A stretch of DNA of 64,000 nt, from NCBI RefSeq assembly GCF_002278035.1, contig NZ_CP022605.1, positions 496,001-560,000 on the forward strand, given 5' to 3'. A model generated the notes under the pieces. It saw nothing but the letters and a program-made list of their open reading frames with translations. It ran no database searches and had not been told where the DNA came from. This DNA is from Ochrobactrum quorumnocens (lineage in GTDB: Bacteria; Pseudomonadota; Alphaproteobacteria; Rhizobiales; Rhizobiaceae). Shown here in pieces: positions 17,062 to 26,633 of this stretch (position 1 is its first letter; every line of letters starts with the position of its first letter). Both the position numbers and the translations under genes were made by a program.

Positions 17062-18285
17062 TCACACATGTTTCATACGAAATTCCGGGGCTGTCGGCAC
17101 TGCGGCCGCAAAACATGCCGCCAGAACACAGATAACGGCCGTGGCGACAAGAACCGTCGTCATCCCCACCCCTTGCGACAAGGGCGCGATAGCTGAAAGC
17201 CCGAGCGGCGCAAGGCCATAGGATACGATAAAATCCAGCGATGAAACGCGGGCCAGCTTGCGGCGCTCCATTTCGCCCTGGATAGCGGTAAACCAGATGA
17301 CGTTGAAAAGCTCCATCCCGAAACCGGCAATCACATAGGCCGCCATCGGTATCCAGAAAATTTCCGGCACAAGAAGGCTGAGCGGCACTGCGCTATAGGC
17401 ACCCAAACCGGCAAGCGCCCACCAGCCTCTTTTGACGGGTTTCCAGTAAGAGATTGCAATGCCGCCCAGAAGTGCACCGGACATATAGGCCGTAACGCTA
17501 CCGGCCAGCAGGCTCGCATTATTGTAAACGGTCGTGCTGATCAGCGGCACGAGAACGCCGGTGACGGAATAGCCGGTGGCGATCACCGCCGACAGCGCGG
17601 CTAGCGCTGCAAAGAACCACGGATGGCGGCGCGCTTCATGATAGCCTTCGAGCAAGTCGGCGACGAACCTTACAGCAAGGCCTGTTCCCGCGACAGTCCG
17701 CCCGGTTTCACCATGCGGTTCGGCGGGCCATGGCGGAAGTAGCGCGCTGATCATCCACAATAAACCGATGGAAAGAAAAGCCGCTTCCAGCCCAAACATG
17801 GTTGCCACGATGGTCGCCGCCGCCGGGCCGACAAGGATCGTTGCCCGCACCGAAAAACTAAGCGCCGCATTGGCAATTTGAAGATCTGCCTCCGGCACAA
17901 ATACGGGAACGATGGACTGGTAGACCGGCCTGCAAGCGCCCTGCCCCATGCCCGAAAGCACAACGCCTGCTGCGGTGAGAATGGAGAACGGTCGCATATC
18001 TCCCGCAAGGTCGATAAATATCAGCGCTGCGCCGCAGGCGGCAATCAGGCTCGACACCAGAATAATCCGACGACTTCCCACCCGATCCGCCATGACGCCT
18101 GCAACCGGCACGGCGGCCAGAAAACCCGCCGAGCGCAGCGCGAGAAATATGCCCAGATCAACCGTAGAGAGAACAGCATCCGCAACTGCGAAACCGAGAA
18201 CAAACGGCAACGCCCAGGTGGCGATACCCGATGCGGTATTGCCCGACCAAAGCCGGAAAAAACTTATGGAACGGACGCTGGACAC
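17062..18285 (-). CDS. Major facilitator superfamily transporter
   Basis: Polytopic membrane protein of 407 residues with about 12 hydrophobic helices. It carries the MFS loop motif GVMADRVGSRRIIL between helices 2 and 3. It starts at a GTG five bases after the stop of the M20 peptidase gene, so it is translated in the same operon. It is likely to be a carrier, possibly exporting surplus amino acid or importing substrate; direction and substrate cannot be read from sequence. Confidence 0.88.
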   Translation of the reverse strand: MSSVRSISFFRLWSGNTASGIATWALPFVLGFAVADAVLSTVDLGIFLALRSAGFLAAVPVAGVMADRVGSRRIILVSSLIAACGAALIFIDLAGDMRPFSILTAAGVVLSGMGQGACRPVYQSIVPVFVPEADLQIANAALSFSVRATILVGPAAATIVATMFGLEAAFLSIGLLWMISALLPPWPAEPHGETGRTVAGTGLAVRFVADLLEGYHEARRHPWFFAALAALSAVIATGYSVTGVLVPLISTTVYNNASLLAGSVTAYMSGALLGGIAISYWKPVKRGWWALAGLGAYSAVPLSLLVPEIFWIPMAAYVIAGFGMELFNVIWFTAIQGEMERRKLARVSSLDFIVSYGLAPLGLSAIAPLSQGVGMTTVLVATAVICVLAACFAAAVPTAPEFRMKHV

Positions 18286-18290
18286 TGGCT

Positions 18291-19703
18291 CTAGTTGCCC
18301 TGGCCGGGCATATTCATGCTGCTGCGGATTTCCTCGAGAATGCGGACCCAGCTGCGCACGCCCTTGTGAAAACGCCCGACATCATAACGTTCGTCCGGTG
18401 CGTGGATGGCATCATCGGGCAGGATGAAGCCAATCACGATACAATCGATGCCCAGCATATCGCGGAACTGCTGCGCAAGCGGAATGGAGCCGCCGGAACC
18501 CTTAAGGATGGTTGGTTTTCCCCATTCCTCCTCGAGGCCGCGAGCGGTAGCTTTCACGAACGGATTGTCCTCGGGCATGGCGACGGCGCTGCTTCCGGGA
18601 AACCCCTCGAATTCCACCGTGCAACCATCCGGCAGGCGGGAGCGGACATAGGCCTGGAACAGTTCGCGTATCCTAGTTGGATCCTGCCCTTCCACCAGCC
18701 GGAAGGAAAGCCTGGCGGTTGCCGATCCGGGAATCACCGAGCGCTCGCCCGGCCCCTGATTGCCGCCGGTGATACCGTTCAGATCGACGGTGGGTCGCCC
18801 CCAGATGGCCTCCAGAAGCGAATAGCCATTCTCGATAACGCCGCCGCGCAGATCGACCTTTTCAACAAGGTCGGTCTCTTGCGCCAGTGCCCGCCATTGC
18901 TGGCGAAGCTCCGGCGAGATGTCGCTCACACCATCATAGAAACCCTTAATCATCACGCGGCCATTTTCATCGTGAATGCCTGCAAGGATCGCGCTGAGAA
19001 TACGAACGGGATTGGCCGCGATGGCACCAAAAAACCCTGAATGCAGATCGCCATTCGGCGCGTGCACCGTCACCTTTTCGTGGAGAAGCCCTTTGAGACG
19101 AATGCTCAGCGCGGGCTGCGTGGGCGACCACATATCGCTGTCGCAGATGAAGGCAACATCGCAGGCCAGTTCTTCCCGGTGGGCTTCAAGAAAGGCGGGC
19201 AGGCTATGCGAGCCGGATTCTTCCTCACCTTCCAACAGGACAATCACCTTGCCTGGAAAATCCCCATGAATGTTTTTCCAGGCGCGCAACCCTTCGATGT
19301 ATGTCCAGAGCTGACTTTTGCTATCCGATGCGCCACGGCCATAGAACCGGCGACGCCCGTCCTCCTCGATAATCTCGGGTGCGAAGGGCGGGTGCTTCCA
19401 CGCGTCCGGTTCGCCGACGGGCTGCACATCGTAATGCCCGTAAAAGAGCATTCTCGGGCTGTTTTCGGCAACGGCACCGGCCGAGTGGGCGAGCACCAGC
19501 GGATGGCCGTCGGTTTCGACAATGCGCGCGTTGAAGCCAAGCTCGGCAAGCTCGTTCTCAAGCCAGCGCGCCGCCTGTCCGATGCCCTCCGCACCTGAGG
19601 GATCGCCCGAAATGGAGGGGATCGCTATCAGATCGAGGAGTTTGGTCAGCCCGGCTTCGAGGTTGCGATCCGCCTCCTGAAGCGTTTTCCCTATGTCAGA
19701 CAT
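18291..19703 (-). CDS. M20-family dipeptidase (CNDP/carnosinase-like)
   Basis: Zinc metallopeptidase of 470 residues that probably cleaves dipeptides or acyl-amino acids in the cytoplasm. The conserved blocks are GHYDVQP (H90, D92), GRGASDSKSQ (D127), LLEGEEESGS (general base and metal Glu near 160) and a C-terminal AIHAPDER His. The lid domain (KGLLHEKVTVHAPNGDLHSGFFGG-like) fits dimeric M20 peptidases such as carnosinase. It lies between the PLP enzyme gene and the MFS gene, all close-packed, suggesting a peptide-processing route. Confidence 0.9.
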   Translation of the reverse strand: MSDIGKTLQEADRNLEAGLTKLLDLIAIPSISGDPSGAEGIGQAARWLENELAELGFNARIVETDGHPLVLAHSAGAVAENSPRMLFYGHYDVQPVGEPDAWKHPPFAPEIIEEDGRRRFYGRGASDSKSQLWTYIEGLRAWKNIHGDFPGKVIVLLEGEEESGSHSLPAFLEAHREELACDVAFICDSDMWSPTQPALSIRLKGLLHEKVTVHAPNGDLHSGFFGAIAANPVRILSAILAGIHDENGRVMIKGFYDGVSDISPELRQQWRALAQETDLVEKVDLRGGVIENGYSLLEAIWGRPTVDLNGITGGNQGPGERSVIPGSATARLSFRLVEGQDPTRIRELFQAYVRSRLPDGCTVEFEGFPGSSAVAMPEDNPFVKATARGLEEEWGKPTILKGSGGSIPLAQQFRDMLGIDCIVIGFILPDDAIHAPDERYDVGRFHKGVRSWVRILEEIRSSMNMPGQGN

Positions 19704-19757
19704 CCGCTGTTTCCCTTGATAGAGCTGCCGGGTGGACTAGCCGCCCGTTTATGCCGG

Positions 19758-21008
19758 TCAGATTTCGAAACCGAATTCCGTTTTGAGATAATCGCGCAGT
19801 GATGCGATATCCGCCTTCACAACGGGCGCCTGCCTGGGCTCCGTCGGCTCTTTCAGTCCTGTCGAGCAACCGATAACCACCACAGGACCATCGTTTTCGA
19901 ACCCTGCGATATGATCCAACGCCGCAAATGCCGCACTGGAGGAATATTCCTGCCACAGACCCTGACGCGCCATGACGGCATGGGCTGCCCACGCCGCATT
20001 ATCATCTACCAGCATCGGCAAGCCGTTGCTTTCGCGGATGGCGACAACCGAGCGATAGCCATTGACCGTCGTGGCGGTACCGGATTGAAAGGTCGGCCTC
20101 GCCTCGACGGTGATTGCCGGAACCCCGGCCTCAATTGCATGAAAGAGCGGGCCACGGGCGGCTGGCTCGATGGAAACGAGCTGTGGTATGCGGTCGGTAT
20201 GGCCCAAAAGCTTCGCTTCGTTGAAGCCCTTGTAGATGCCGTAAAGCATCTCGCCATAGCCGGTCGGCACCAGCACGGCAGATGGGGTCTGGCCATCGAG
20301 ATCTGCAAGGATTTCATAGGCAATAGTCTTGTAGCCTTCAGGCCCCCACGGGTGACCCGTATGGACCGATGTCAGATTGCTGACTGGATAGGTGCCTGGC
20401 AGTTCCTGAAGCGTACGCAATGCCGGCCAGCGATCCTCGGCGGGCAGGAATACGGGAAATGCGCCATAGCCAAGGATCATATCGCGAAATGCCGGACTGA
20501 CTTCCGGCATGGTCAGCACAATGCAATTAAGACCGGCGCGGCTGGCCATTGCAGCGGCCGATACGCCATGATTGCCTGAAGAAGCGACTATGATCGTCGA
20601 GGCGCCCTCATAAAGCGCCGCCGAAACCGTGAATGTATTCAGCCGGTCCTTGTGACTCCAGGTCGGGTTGCGGCTCTCGTCCTTGACGAATACGCTCCGG
20701 TCACGGAAGGCGGGCGGCGCAACGCTGGAAACATCGACCAGCGGCGTATTCCCAACCGGCATGGTCATTTTTGGGTGAAGTGGCGGCAGGATTTCCTGCC
20801 AGTCATTCCATCTCGTCCCCTTCGAAAAACGAACTCGGGATACGGCTGCATAGTCGTAATCCACTTCCAGCGGAAACTGCATGCTTTCATTCGAAGTTTC
20901 GGGGCAACCCGAAAGCAGGGCAGGCAGCAGCGGAAAAGCCGGATTTCCCGGACCAAGCGATCTCTGTCCCTTCGCAAGCGAGGGAGTCTCGATATTCAGA
21001 TCTGTCAT
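19758..21008 (-). CDS. Fold-type II PLP enzyme, threonine synthase-like
   Basis: Pyridoxal-phosphate-dependent lyase or synthase of 416 residues. The Schiff-base Lys is K120 in KDESRNPTWSHKDR, and the cofactor loop is SSGNHG (143-148). It resembles the short threonine synthase and diaminopropionate ammonia-lyase lineage, but the residues are not sufficient to pick one. In a catabolic operon with peptidases and a deacylase, beta- or gamma-elimination of an amino or diamino acid is more likely than threonine biosynthesis. It is 54 bases upstream of the M20 gene and downstream of the ABC ATPase gene. Confidence 0.82.
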   Translation of the reverse strand: MTDLNIETPSLAKGQRSLGPGNPAFPLLPALLSGCPETSNESMQFPLEVDYDYAAVSRVRFSKGTRWNDWQEILPPLHPKMTMPVGNTPLVDVSSVAPPAFRDRSVFVKDESRNPTWSHKDRLNTFTVSAALYEGASTIIVASSGNHGVSAAAMASRAGLNCIVLTMPEVSPAFRDMILGYGAFPVFLPAEDRWPALRTLQELPGTYPVSNLTSVHTGHPWGPEGYKTIAYEILADLDGQTPSAVLVPTGYGEMLYGIYKGFNEAKLLGHTDRIPQLVSIEPAARGPLFHAIEAGVPAITVEARPTFQSGTATTVNGYRSVVAIRESNGLPMLVDDNAAWAAHAVMARQGLWQEYSSSAAFAALDHIAGFENDGPVVVIGCSTGLKEPTEPRQAPVVKADIASLRDYLKTEFGFEI

Positions 21009-21069
21009 CGTGTTACCTTCAAATTACCTGGACAATCTTGGTCCTTCGGAGCGCAAGCTGTAGCTTGCG

Positions 21070-21819
21070 CTAGTGCAGTATCTGCTCAAGGAAGTGCCTG
21101 GTGCGCGCTTCGTTCGGGTTTTCGAAAAATATGGACGGTGGCGCTTCCTCGACGATCTTGCCCTGATCCATAAAGATGACGCGATCGGCGATCTTGCGCG
21201 CAAAGCCCATTTCATGCGTTACGCAGATGATTGTGATGCCGTCCTGCGCCAGGTCTGCCAACGTTTCCAGCACCTCCTTGACCATTTCCGGGTCGAGTGC
21301 GGAGGTTGGCTCGTCGCATAGCAGGACCGATGGTTTAACGCAGAGTGAACGCGCGATGGCTACACGCTGCTGCTGCCCGCCAGAAAGCTGCCGGGGATAT
21401 TTATCTGCCTGCTCGGGTATTCTCACCCGCTTCAGATAACGGCGGGCAATGCCATCGGCCTCGTGGCGGGGTACCTTGTGAACCCACCGTAGCGCCAGCG
21501 TGCAGTTCTCCAGCACGGTGAGATGTGGAAAGAGGTTAAACTGCTGGAAAACCATGCCGACATTCTTGCGAACCGCATCCAGCACCTTTGATTTCTGCGA
21601 AAGCTCGACACCATTGACGGTGATCTTGCCGCCCTGAAAAGATTCAAGGCCGTTGATGCAGCGGATCATAGTTGATTTACCGGAGCCGGAAGGACCGCAA
21701 ACGACGATCTTTTCACCTTCACGTACGCTGAGATTGATATCGTCCAGGACCTGGAAGTCACCGAACCACTTGCTCATCTTTTCAATTTCAATCGACTTTT
21801 CGATATTCGTGTCGGGCAT
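21070..21819 (-). CDS. Polar amino-acid ABC importer ATPase (GlnQ/HisP type)
   Basis: ATPase of 249 residues with Walker [10 protein letters not shown], signature [15 protein letters not shown], Walker [15 protein letters not shown] and H-loop VTHEMGFA. Together with the two permeases and the binding protein just upstream it makes a complete PAAT-type importer. The typical PAAT ending RTRHFLEQIL is present. The gene lies 36 bases after the inner permease gene on the same strand. Confidence 0.95.
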   Translation of the reverse strand: MPDTNIEKSIEIEKMSKWFGDFQVLDDINLSVREGEKIVVCGPSGSGKSTMIRCINGLESFQGGKITVNGVELSQKSKVLDAVRKNVGMVFQQFNLFPHLTVLENCTLALRWVHKVPRHEADGIARRYLKRVRIPEQADKYPRQLSGGQQQRVAIARSLCVKPSVLLCDEPTSALDPEMVKEVLETLADLAQDGITIICVTHEMGFARKIADRVIFMDQGKIVEEAPPSIFFENPNEARTRHFLEQILH

Positions 21820-21855
21820 GCCTGGCCCCTTTCTTTCAGATCATGGGCAGGGTGG

Positions 21856-22551
21856 TCACAGCGCTTCGACGCCTCCCCGCCCCGAAACGGAAACGAGCGA
21901 GAAAAGCATCGAGATAGCGACCCGTGTGATGATGGTGATGCAGAGATATATGATGCCGGCAATCAGCAGCGGCTCATAGATATCGAGCGTGCGTGAGCGG
22001 ATTTCATTGGCAAAGCCCATGACATCCATGACCGTGACCGTAAACGCCAGGGCCGTCGACTTACAGAGCATGATGACTTCTGTCGTATAGGCGGCGAATC
22101 CGTTGCGCAGCATGGCTGGAAAAATTGCTACCCGGAAGGTCTGGAAGCCGGTCAGTCCCAGCGATCTGGCCGCCTCGATCTGCTCCTTTGGCGTCTGATA
22201 GTAGGAGCCACGCAGAATCTCCGACGTATAGGCCATTTCTACGATAGCCAGACACAGAATCGCGCACCAGAACGGGCTGGAAAATATGTTCCACAGAAAC
22301 GTCTCGCGGATGATGGGCAGAACCGGAAAGCCGTAATAGATGACATAGAGCATCAGCAGCATGGGTACGCCGCGAATACAAAACATCAGGTTCCAGACGA
22401 TTTTTGATGTCAGGCCGCCGAAACGGATCTGGACAAAGGCCATAAGCGCGGCGAGCACAAAGCCGATCAGCAGCGAAATGATGAACAGGCTGAGGGTGGT
22501 GGAAAGCCCGCCGAGAATTTCCTGCGTATAGGAGATGATGAGATCCATCAC
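21856..22551 (-). CDS. Polar amino-acid ABC importer permease
   Basis: Inner-membrane permease of 231 residues with the HisM/HisQ-family cytoplasmic coupling loop (SEILRGSYYQTPKEQIEAARSLGLTGFQTFRVAIFPAMLRNG) and about five membrane segments. Its start overlaps the end of the other permease gene by four bases, so the two are translationally coupled. It probably forms the translocation pore as a heterodimer with the product of 22548-23243. Confidence 0.93.
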   Translation of the reverse strand: MMDLIISYTQEILGGLSTTLSLFIISLLIGFVLAALMAFVQIRFGGLTSKIVWNLMFCIRGVPMLLMLYVIYYGFPVLPIIRETFLWNIFSSPFWCAILCLAIVEMAYTSEILRGSYYQTPKEQIEAARSLGLTGFQTFRVAIFPAMLRNGFAAYTTEVIMLCKSTALAFTVTVMDVMGFANEIRSRTLDIYEPLLIAGIIYLCITIITRVAISMLFSLVSVSGRGGVEAL

Positions 22552-23243
22552 ACGCCTCCCATCGGCTGGCGGGAGCGTCTTTCAAGCCGGTGAAACAGCT
22601 TCGCCGAGACGAATGCGAAGACGATGAAGATCGCGATGGCAATGCCGTAGAAGGTAAAGGGAGCACCGGTTGAACGCGCCCCGAGCGAGGCGATGCGCAC
22701 GATATCGGAAATGCCGATAATGCTCAGAAGCGCCGTTTCCTTCATGCTGATCAGCCAGAGAGAACTGAGATGCGGGATCATTTTTCTGTAGACTTGCGGC
22801 AGGACAATGAGCCCCAAAGACTGCAAGCCAGAGAAACCGAGCGCCCGGCCCGCCTCATGCTGCCCGGCAGGAATATCCGCCCAGCCGGCCTTGAAGAGCT
22901 CGGTTGAATAAGCACCGAGCACGATCGATGTGGACATGATGCCCGGCACCAGCGGACTGATCTTGATGTGAGACATGCCCGGAATGACAGAGATCAGGCT
23001 GTTGAGAGTGCCATCAGCGGTGTAGAAAATCAGGATCAGCAGTAGAATGTCTGGAAGGCTCCGGAAAATATAGGTGTAAAGCCTGACGACGAAGGCTGCT
23101 CCCTTAAGTCGCGAACTGGCGACCATTGCAAGCATGATCCCGATCAGCATGCTGAAGGCGAAACTGAAGATTGCCACTATCAGGCTGACGCCGAAGGCTC
23201 TCGCAAATTGCCAGCCCCAGCCAGATTCCAGATACTCAAGCAT
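22548..23243 (-). CDS. Polar amino-acid ABC importer permease
   Basis: Partner permease with the coupling loop TELFKAGWADIPAGQHEAGRALGFSGLQSLGLIVLPQVYRKMIPH and several membrane helices. The open frame reaches 23309, but the hydrophobic domain and family-like N-terminus begin at MLEYLESGWGW, so the ATG at 23243 is preferred (231 residues). The ribosome binding site is weak. About 250 bases separate it from the binding-protein gene. Confidence 0.9.
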   Translation of the reverse strand: MLEYLESGWGWQFARAFGVSLIVAIFSFAFSMLIGIMLAMVASSRLKGAAFVVRLYTYIFRSLPDILLLILIFYTADGTLNSLISVIPGMSHIKISPLVPGIMSTSIVLGAYSTELFKAGWADIPAGQHEAGRALGFSGLQSLGLIVLPQVYRKMIPHLSSLWLISMKETALLSIIGISDIVRIASLGARSTGAPFTFYGIAIAIFIVFAFVSAKLFHRLERRSRQPMGGV

Positions 23244-23495
23244 GCAGATAACCCGTTTCTGTAGCGCCATGTCGACGCAAAATTTATGCCGATTTCCTGC
23301 CAAGCGCACATTTTTCCCGACGCTGCCCGGGAAATACCCGGGAAGCCAGAGGGTGCGACTCCTGATATTATTCGAAGCCGGGTAGTGGCTGCTTTTTAGG
23401 CGCTGGTGGAGATGGAATTTCAGGCTTGCTACCGCCCTCAGTTATCGGGGCAGCCGATCATCACAATTGCGCTATGGAAGCAACAGGCCACGAAA

Positions 23496-24248
23496 TCACT
23501 TGATTGGCGGGCCCCATTTTTTGGCAAGCTCATCCCAGACACCGTTGTCGCGTGTCGTCTTGAGCGCAGCGTTGAATTCATCCCGCAGCGCCGTATCTGT
23601 CGGACGGAAAGCCATGCCTATACCTTCCGATACCTGGACCGGATCACCGATATTGATCAATTTCGGTGCGTCGTCTTTTTTCCCAACAAAGGGCTCGATA
23701 TCGCCGAGAACTATATCAATACGACCGGTCTTGAGGTCAGAAACCAGGGCATCCATGGATGGATAACGCCGGACTTCCAGACCAGGATAGGTCTTTTCGA
23801 TATAGGCCGCATTCGTCGTGCCTTGCTGCACGCCAATCGTCTTGTCCTTCATCGTTTCCGGTGAAATGTGGAACTCCTTGCCTTCGATCACACCGAAATA
23901 TGAATAGGTGCGCGCATAGGGCTCGCTGAAGATAACACGCTTTTTTCGCTCTTCAGTAATACCCATGCCGCCGATGACGACATCGAACTTGTCCGCAAGT
24001 AGGGCGGGAATGATACCGCTCCATTCATTGGTCACGAAGCTACATTTGGCCTTCATGATCTCGCACATGGCATTGCCGAGATCGATATCGAAACCCTGGA
24101 GCGTGCCATCCGCGGCCGTCATGTTGAACGGAGGAAAGCCGCCTTCATTGGCGATAACAATTTCGCGCTGCTCTTCGGCTTGAACGCCTGACAACGAACC
24201 AGCAAACAGCGCAACAGTCAGCGCCGCAATTGATAGAGGCAATTTCAT
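23496..24248 (-). CDS. Polar amino-acid ABC importer binding protein
   Basis: Periplasmic family 3 solute-binding protein of 250 residues. A Sec signal peptide (MKLPLSIAALTVALFAGSLSGVQA) precedes the mature EEQREIVIANEGGFPPFN. The ligand-pocket blocks GFDIDLGNAM, WSGIIPALLADKFDVVIGGMGITEER and IGVQQGTTNAAYI are visible. It is the first gene of the minus-strand operon and lies just below two operator-like palindromes. The ligand is probably a polar amino acid or small peptide-derived compound. Confidence 0.93.
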   Translation of the reverse strand: MKLPLSIAALTVALFAGSLSGVQAEEQREIVIANEGGFPPFNMTAADGTLQGFDIDLGNAMCEIMKAKCSFVTNEWSGIIPALLADKFDVVIGGMGITEERKKRVIFSEPYARTYSYFGVIEGKEFHISPETMKDKTIGVQQGTTNAAYIEKTYPGLEVRRYPSMDALVSDLKTGRIDIVLGDIEPFVGKKDDAPKLINIGDPVQVSEGIGMAFRPTDTALRDEFNAALKTTRDNGVWDELAKKWGPPIK

Positions 24249-24266
24249 TGTTGTTCCCTTTTTTAT

Positions 24267-24335
24267 TTGTAATTACAATTAAACCTCTCGCAATCCGGAT
24301 GTCAACGGCATTGCCCAGTTTTTTTGTAATTACAA
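24267..24335. promoter_or_regulatory. Two identical palindromes, probable GntR/HutC operators
   Basis: TTGTAATTACAA occurs at 24267-24278 and again at 24324-24335, centre-to-centre 57 bases. The first lies 19 bases upstream of the binding-protein start codon. HutC-type UTRA regulators bind sites of this form. Exact duplication of a 12-base palindrome in one promoter argues strongly for an operator pair, most likely for the GntR protein at 14008. Confidence 0.75.
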
Positions 24336-24488
24336 ATGATGGATAGGCTCTCCGACAGCGATGCAGATGCTCAAGGTGACCCCCGCGCTTGCCAACGTGT
24401 TTGCAAGACTTTCGAAAATCGGAATAAAGGAATGGCGTCACAAGAGAATAAGAAAACGCAGGATTACCAGATCGAACTGCAATCTAAA

Positions 24489-24547
24489 TGACTGATTGCC
24501 AGTCAAAAATCTTTGCTCTACGCAGTTAGTGTAGCTTTTAAAGCTAC
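24489..24547. other. Intergenic motifs downstream of EamA gene
   Basis: Contains TGACTGATTGCCAGTCA (24489-24505), an imperfect dyad whose core recurs elsewhere. It also holds a palindrome with arms GTAGCTTT and AAAGCTAC around one base (24531-24547). The latter could act as a weak terminator for the EamA gene or as an operator; no T-run follows. Confidence 0.4.
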
Positions 24548-24576
24548 TTGGATCCGGCGATTTAGCATTACAAACA

Positions 24577-25470
24577 TTAAGTTAACACAATCAAGGCCAG
24601 TCCTGCGACAACGAATATCGCTCCAACCCAAGCTCCTGGGGTTGGCTTTTGACCCGTGCGTAGCCACAGCATCGGAAGAATAATGACTGGTGTCGTTGCT
24701 GAAATCGTAGAAACTATGCCTGTTTCTCCGCCTGAAAGAGCGAATAATAGCAATGTCATACCCATCGCGAGCGAAAGAAACCCCGATAGAGCGGTCATAG
24801 ATGCCACTTGCATAGACATGCGGTTACGCGGTCGAACTGCTGCTATCGGAAACGCAGAGAGAACGCTGAGGCAGCAGGCCGCCGTGCCAACACGAAGCAG
24901 TGAAGCGAGAAATGGATCGATACCACTTTCCATGACTGGTCGCACAATGATGGAGCCGATTGCCTGTCCAATCGCTGCCAGAAGACCCAATGAAATGCCC
25001 GCAACTAAAGAACCTCGAACTGTCTCCCACGGATGTGTAACCACACGGCGATTATTGAAGAATATTGCAAAGCATACTCCGACGATCGTGACTGCGATAC
25101 CGATGACTATCCGAAGGTTTAGTGTTTCACCCAGCACTGCCCATCCGAGGAACGCCGCGATCGGCGCATTCATGGCGAACAAAATCCCTGCACGGCGCGG
25201 CCCCAATCTGTTGAGCGTTGCAAAGAGCATGGTGTCGCCAAGGAATATGCCTATGATGCCGGAAAGGAAAAGCGGGATCGCTGTGGCAATAGTCAATCCA
25301 TGCCATGTTCCGGTCGCCACCACATAGATAATCAGCAAAAAACTGACAAATATCTGCCGCATCTGATTGAATGTGAACGCGCCGAGATGACCGGCAGGTC
25401 CAGCAGAAATGAGACCGGTAAGAGCCCAGCATATAGCGGCTCCTAATGCTGCCAGTTCATAAATAGGCAT
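24577..25470 (-). CDS. EamA/DMT-family transporter
   Basis: Membrane protein of 297 residues with about ten helices arranged as two EamA repeats. It carries the motifs RLGPRRAGILFAMNAPIAAFLGWAVLGETL (end of repeat 1) and STISATTPVIILPMLWLRTGQKPTPGAWVGAIFVVAG (end of repeat 2). Such carriers often export amino acids or metabolites. It is divergent from the second ABC operon and may be co-regulated with it. An AAAGG lies upstream of the start. Confidence 0.9.
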   Translation of the reverse strand: MPIYELAALGAAICWALTGLISAGPAGHLGAFTFNQMRQIFVSFLLIIYVVATGTWHGLTIATAIPLFLSGIIGIFLGDTMLFATLNRLGPRRAGILFAMNAPIAAFLGWAVLGETLNLRIVIGIAVTIVGVCFAIFFNNRRVVTHPWETVRGSLVAGISLGLLAAIGQAIGSIIVRPVMESGIDPFLASLLRVGTAACCLSVLSAFPIAAVRPRNRMSMQVASMTALSGFLSLAMGMTLLLFALSGGETGIVSTISATTPVIILPMLWLRTGQKPTPGAWVGAIFVVAGLALIVLT

Positions 25471-25751
25471 AGCGACCTTTGGAAAATCTGAAATTTTTAA
25501 TTTTCGATGTGGGGTACCTGATGGGCTTAACGTTCACCTATCCGACGTCGATAGCGATGGCAAACATGAAACGAAGCTTCTGATAAGAGCAGCGACGAAT
25601 ATTTCGACTTACCTTTTCCCCGAAGATTAAAAGTAAAGATTTATACCCAAACCGCATAAATCCTATACCTGATTTGCGTTTGTTAAATCGAATGGGAGCT
25701 TTCAATATCGCGCTTAATAAAAGCACTGAGCAAAAAGCCAGAGGGAACTTG

Positions 25752-26633
25752 ATGACACAGCCATTGATCGGAGACCCAGGGAAACTGGAAATCGTCCCAC
25801 CGCGTCGTTGGGCAACGAAAGCTCTCGCAGTCGCGTGCGTCGTCGCAGTTTTGTTTCTTATCAGAGCTTTCTGGAAAGGTGACATTGCCTGGCAATATGT
25901 CTCTGCAAATCTGTTTGCACCTGCGGTGCTCTCTGGCGTCGTCAATACAATTATCATGACGTTCTGCGCGATGGCGATTGGCATATTGCTAGGCGTGGTA
26001 GCGGCAATGATGCGTATGTCGGATAATGGTGTTCTGCGTAGTATTTCAATCGGTTATGTTTGGTTGTTTCGCGGCATTCCAGCTCTGCTTCAATTACTTT
26101 TATGGTTCAATCTGGCGCTTATTTTTCCAACCATTGGTATTCCGGGACTTTTTTCAGTCAAGACTGTCGAAATTATGACCCCTTTTGTAGCGGCATTTCT
26201 TGGTCTTGGAATTCAACAGGGCGCTTATACTGCCGAGGTTGTGAGAGCCGGCATTATGTCCATTGATAAAGGACAAACGGAAGCCGCTCAGTCAGTTGGT
26301 ATGACGAGTCTCCGAGCGATGATCAAGATCGTTCTCCCTCAGGCGATGCGTGTGATCGTTCCACCAATTGGCAATGAAACAATCGGCATGGTTAAGCTCA
26401 CTTCACTGGCAAGTGTCATCCAATATTCAGAAGTCCTTCGAAGCGTTGAAGATATTTATTATGTCAACTCACGCGTTATCGAACTGCTGATTGTTGCTGC
26501 AGTTTGGTACATGGTAATAGTCACCGTGCTGAGTATTGTTCAGCTCTATGTCGAACGGCATTTCTCAAAAGGTTGGGGAAGACGCAATCCGAAGCAGCAA
26601 ATTGTTCAGACAATCGCCGAGGAGGAAGCATGA
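25752..26633 (+). CDS. Amino-acid ABC importer permease
   Basis: PAAT-family permease, 293 residues from the ATG at 25752, which has AGAGGGAAC just upstream; a longer frame to 25674 lacks support. It has an N-terminal cytoplasmic extension of about 30 residues, then membrane helices. The coupling loop is [45 protein letters not shown]. It appears to be the only permease of this importer, so it probably homodimerises. The stop overlaps the next start (ATGA). Confidence 0.92.
   Translation: MTQPLIGDPGKLEIVPPRRWATKALAVACVVAVLFLIRAFWKGDIAWQYVSANLFAPAVLSGVVNTIIMTFCAMAIGILLGVVAAMMRMSDNGVLRSISIGYVWLFRGIPALLQLLLWFNLALIFPTIGIPGLFSVKTVEIMTPFVAAFLGLGIQQGAYTAEVVRAGIMSIDKGQTEAAQSVGMTSLRAMIKIVLPQAMRVIVPPIGNETIGMVKLTSLASVIQYSEVLRSVEDIYYVNSRVIELLIVAAVWYMVIVTVLSIVQLYVERHFSKGWGRRNPKQQIVQTIAEEEA

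Noticed and set aside
18231..19040. Open frame of 269 codons on the plus strand
   Set aside because: Antisense to the M20 peptidase gene, whose motifs are complete.
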